Source of the DNA: Clostridia bacterium
GTDB lineage: Bacteria > Bacillota > Clostridia > Christensenellales > Aristaeellaceae
NCBI GenBank assembly: GCA_016297535.1
Contig: JAEDGL010000047.1
Span: 1-15,221, forward strand
Direction of reading: 5' to 3'
DNA: 15,221 nt
How positions within the stretch are numbered: position 1 is the stretch's first letter; the number at the start of each line of letters is the position of its first letter. The translations under genes and the position numbers were made by a program. The notes below the pieces were generated by a model. The model ran no database searches. It saw nothing but the letters and a program-made list of their open reading frames with translations, and was not told where the DNA came from. Below, piece after piece: positions 14,703-15,221 of this stretch.

Positions 14703-14736
14703 ATCAACCGCAGTAGGGACAAACCATTTCCTTTCT

Positions 14737-14745
14737 ATCATACCA
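14737..14745 (-). promoter_or_regulatory. Extended -10 promoter of the ABC operon
   Basis: On the minus strand TGGTATGAT gives TGn-TATGAT, an extended -10. No good -35 stands 16-18 bases upstream (ACCCGC at 17). Transcription would start near 14730, about 40 bases before the TTG start codon. Confidence 0.5.
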
Positions 14746-14811
14746 CGGAAAACAACGCAGCGGGTGAAGGTTTTGTAAATTTCACAAAATCAAAAAATGG
14801 CTCCCAAACCG

Positions 14812-14840
14812 TTGACACCCGGAAAGCAACGTGGTATAAT
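14812..14840 (+). promoter_or_regulatory. Consensus SigA promoter of infC
   Basis: A perfect TTGACA (14812-14817), a 17-base spacer and a perfect TATAAT (14835-14840). The AT-rich tract directly upstream (14771-14797), which contains TTTTGT/ACAAAA as an inverted repeat, could act as an UP element. The promoter should be very strong and is divergent from the ABC operon promoter. Confidence 0.92.
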
Positions 14841-14846
14841 CTCTTC

Positions 14847-14975
14847 TGTAAGCAGAAGCTGCCCGCTTCTCACCGCGCGAACATCTTGCGATGGTCATGG
14901 CACATAAGTCCATGGGGTGTGTACGGCGGGTAGTGTGCCCGGCGTTTTTTTGTGCGAAAAACGCCCGAACCATTT
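14847..14975 (+). ncRNA. Structured infC leader, candidate L20-type attenuator
   Basis: About 137 bases of transcribed leader separate the promoter from infC. Stems seen are AGAAGC/GCTTCT (14854-14859/14865-14870), CATGG/CCATG around the ATAAG loop (about 14896-14914), the terminator-like hairpin at 14924-14951, and GGCGTTTTT/AAAAACGCC (14941-14949/14957-14965). The last two share bases 14941-14949 and cannot form together. In Bacillus subtilis the infC-rpmI-rplT operon is controlled by ribosomal protein L20 through such a leader, so that is the best candidate here; I have not matched it to a covariance model. Confidence 0.55.
14924..14951 (+). terminator. Attenuator terminator in the infC leader
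   Basis: CGGCGGG (14924-14930) pairs with CCCGGCG (14938-14944) as six base pairs around one G-G mismatch, with a TAGTGTG loop, followed at once by seven T residues (14945-14951). It sits inside the leader, 33 bases before the infC start codon, so it would stop transcription early unless the competing hairpin forms. Confidence 0.55.
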
Positions 14976-14983
14976 GGAGGTGT

Positions 14984-15221
14984 ATGGATATCAACGAGCC
15001 GATGATCAATGAGGAGATCCGCGACAGAGAGGTGCGCGTGATCAGTGCGGACGGTACGCAGCTTGGCGTTATGCCCACCCGCGCCGCCATCGAACTGGCC
15101 GAACAGCAGGGGATGGATCTGGTAAAGATTGTTCCCACCGCCCAGCCGCCGGTTTGCAAGCTGATGGACTACGACAAGCACCGCTATGAGCAGTCCAAGC
15201 GCGAGCGTGAATTGCGCAAGA
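14984..15221 (+). CDS. infC: Translation initiation factor IF-3, N-terminal part (cut by window end)
   Basis: IF-3 binds the 30S subunit, checks start codons and initiator tRNA and prevents early 50S joining. The 79 residues present cover the N-terminal domain and the beginning of the linker: INEEIRDREVRVIS, DGTQLGVMP, AIELAEQQGMDLVKIVP, then PPVCKLMDYDKHRYEQSKRE, all diagnostic. The ATG at 14984 is preceded by GGAGG with only a three-base gap, closer than usual. It is supported because it places seven residues before INEE, the same distance as in B. subtilis IF-3. The usual rpmI and rplT genes would follow beyond the window. Confidence 0.95.
   Translation, partial: MDINEPMINEEIRDREVRVISADGTQLGVMPTRAAIELAEQQGMDLVKIVPTAQPPVCKLMDYDKHRYEQSKRERELRK

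Noticed and set aside
14705..14728. Seven-codon minus-strand frame MVCPYCG ending just at the ATG upstream of the ABC ATPase
   Set aside because: It looks like the start of a zinc-ribbon protein, but the candidate binding site is too close to its ATG and it lies within a few bases of the predicted transcription start; probably chance.

Overview
The window reads as the chromosome of a GC-rich member of the Clostridia (Bacillota), probably a gut-type anaerobe. Supporting signs are strong GGAGG ribosome binding sites, several TTG starts, SigA-type promoters, a PrsA-type lipoprotein foldase, a YtvI-like AI-2E family membrane protein, a paired zinc-ribbon/TPM protein locus, and infC preceded by a long structured leader. 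The assignment to Clostridia is an inference; the order or family cannot be fixed from this sequence. Nothing indicates a prophage, insertion sequence, CRISPR array, tRNA or rRNA.

Layout. 1-258: a chain of hairpins (repeat copy A) downstream of a minus-strand parvulin-type peptidyl-prolyl isomerase lipoprotein (259-1545). 1675-2991: a two-gene minus-strand operon, exonuclease III followed by a YfcE-type phosphodiesterase. 2992-3383: a noncoding stretch with the xth promoter, a hairpin and repeat copy B. 3384-6304: a sugar-metabolism cassette in which a TIM-barrel isomerase/epimerase and a Gfo/Idh/MocA dehydrogenase are divergent from an AraC-family regulator. 6362-8237: a double-zinc-ribbon membrane protein and a TPM-domain secreted/membrane protein on the plus strand, ended by a terminator. 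8300-8851: 3-methyladenine DNA glycosylase I. 8966-10078: AI-2E family transporter, converging on and overlapping by 20 bases the end of a four-gene minus-strand ABC operon (10059-14689: ATPase, permease, GldG-like, DUF4340-like). 14812 to the end: a consensus promoter, an attenuator-like leader and the first 79 codons of infC.

How the genes fit together. The ABC operon looks like a GldA/GldF/GldG-type machine with a fourth, DUF4340-like subunit. The genes are tightly spaced (21-base gap, ATGA overlap, 12-base gap), so the proteins are probably made as one complex. The isomerase/dehydrogenase pair probably acts on one sugar or polyol derivative under control of the divergent AraC protein. The xth and tag genes are base-excision repair functions.

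Most worth a second look are the two copies of a structured intergenic repeat, whose main stem differs between copies by compensated changes; the infC leader, with mutually exclusive terminator and anti-terminator hairpins; the sugar cassette of unknown substrate; and the GldAFG-DUF4340 system of unknown cargo. I did not find a clearly new defence or mobile system.
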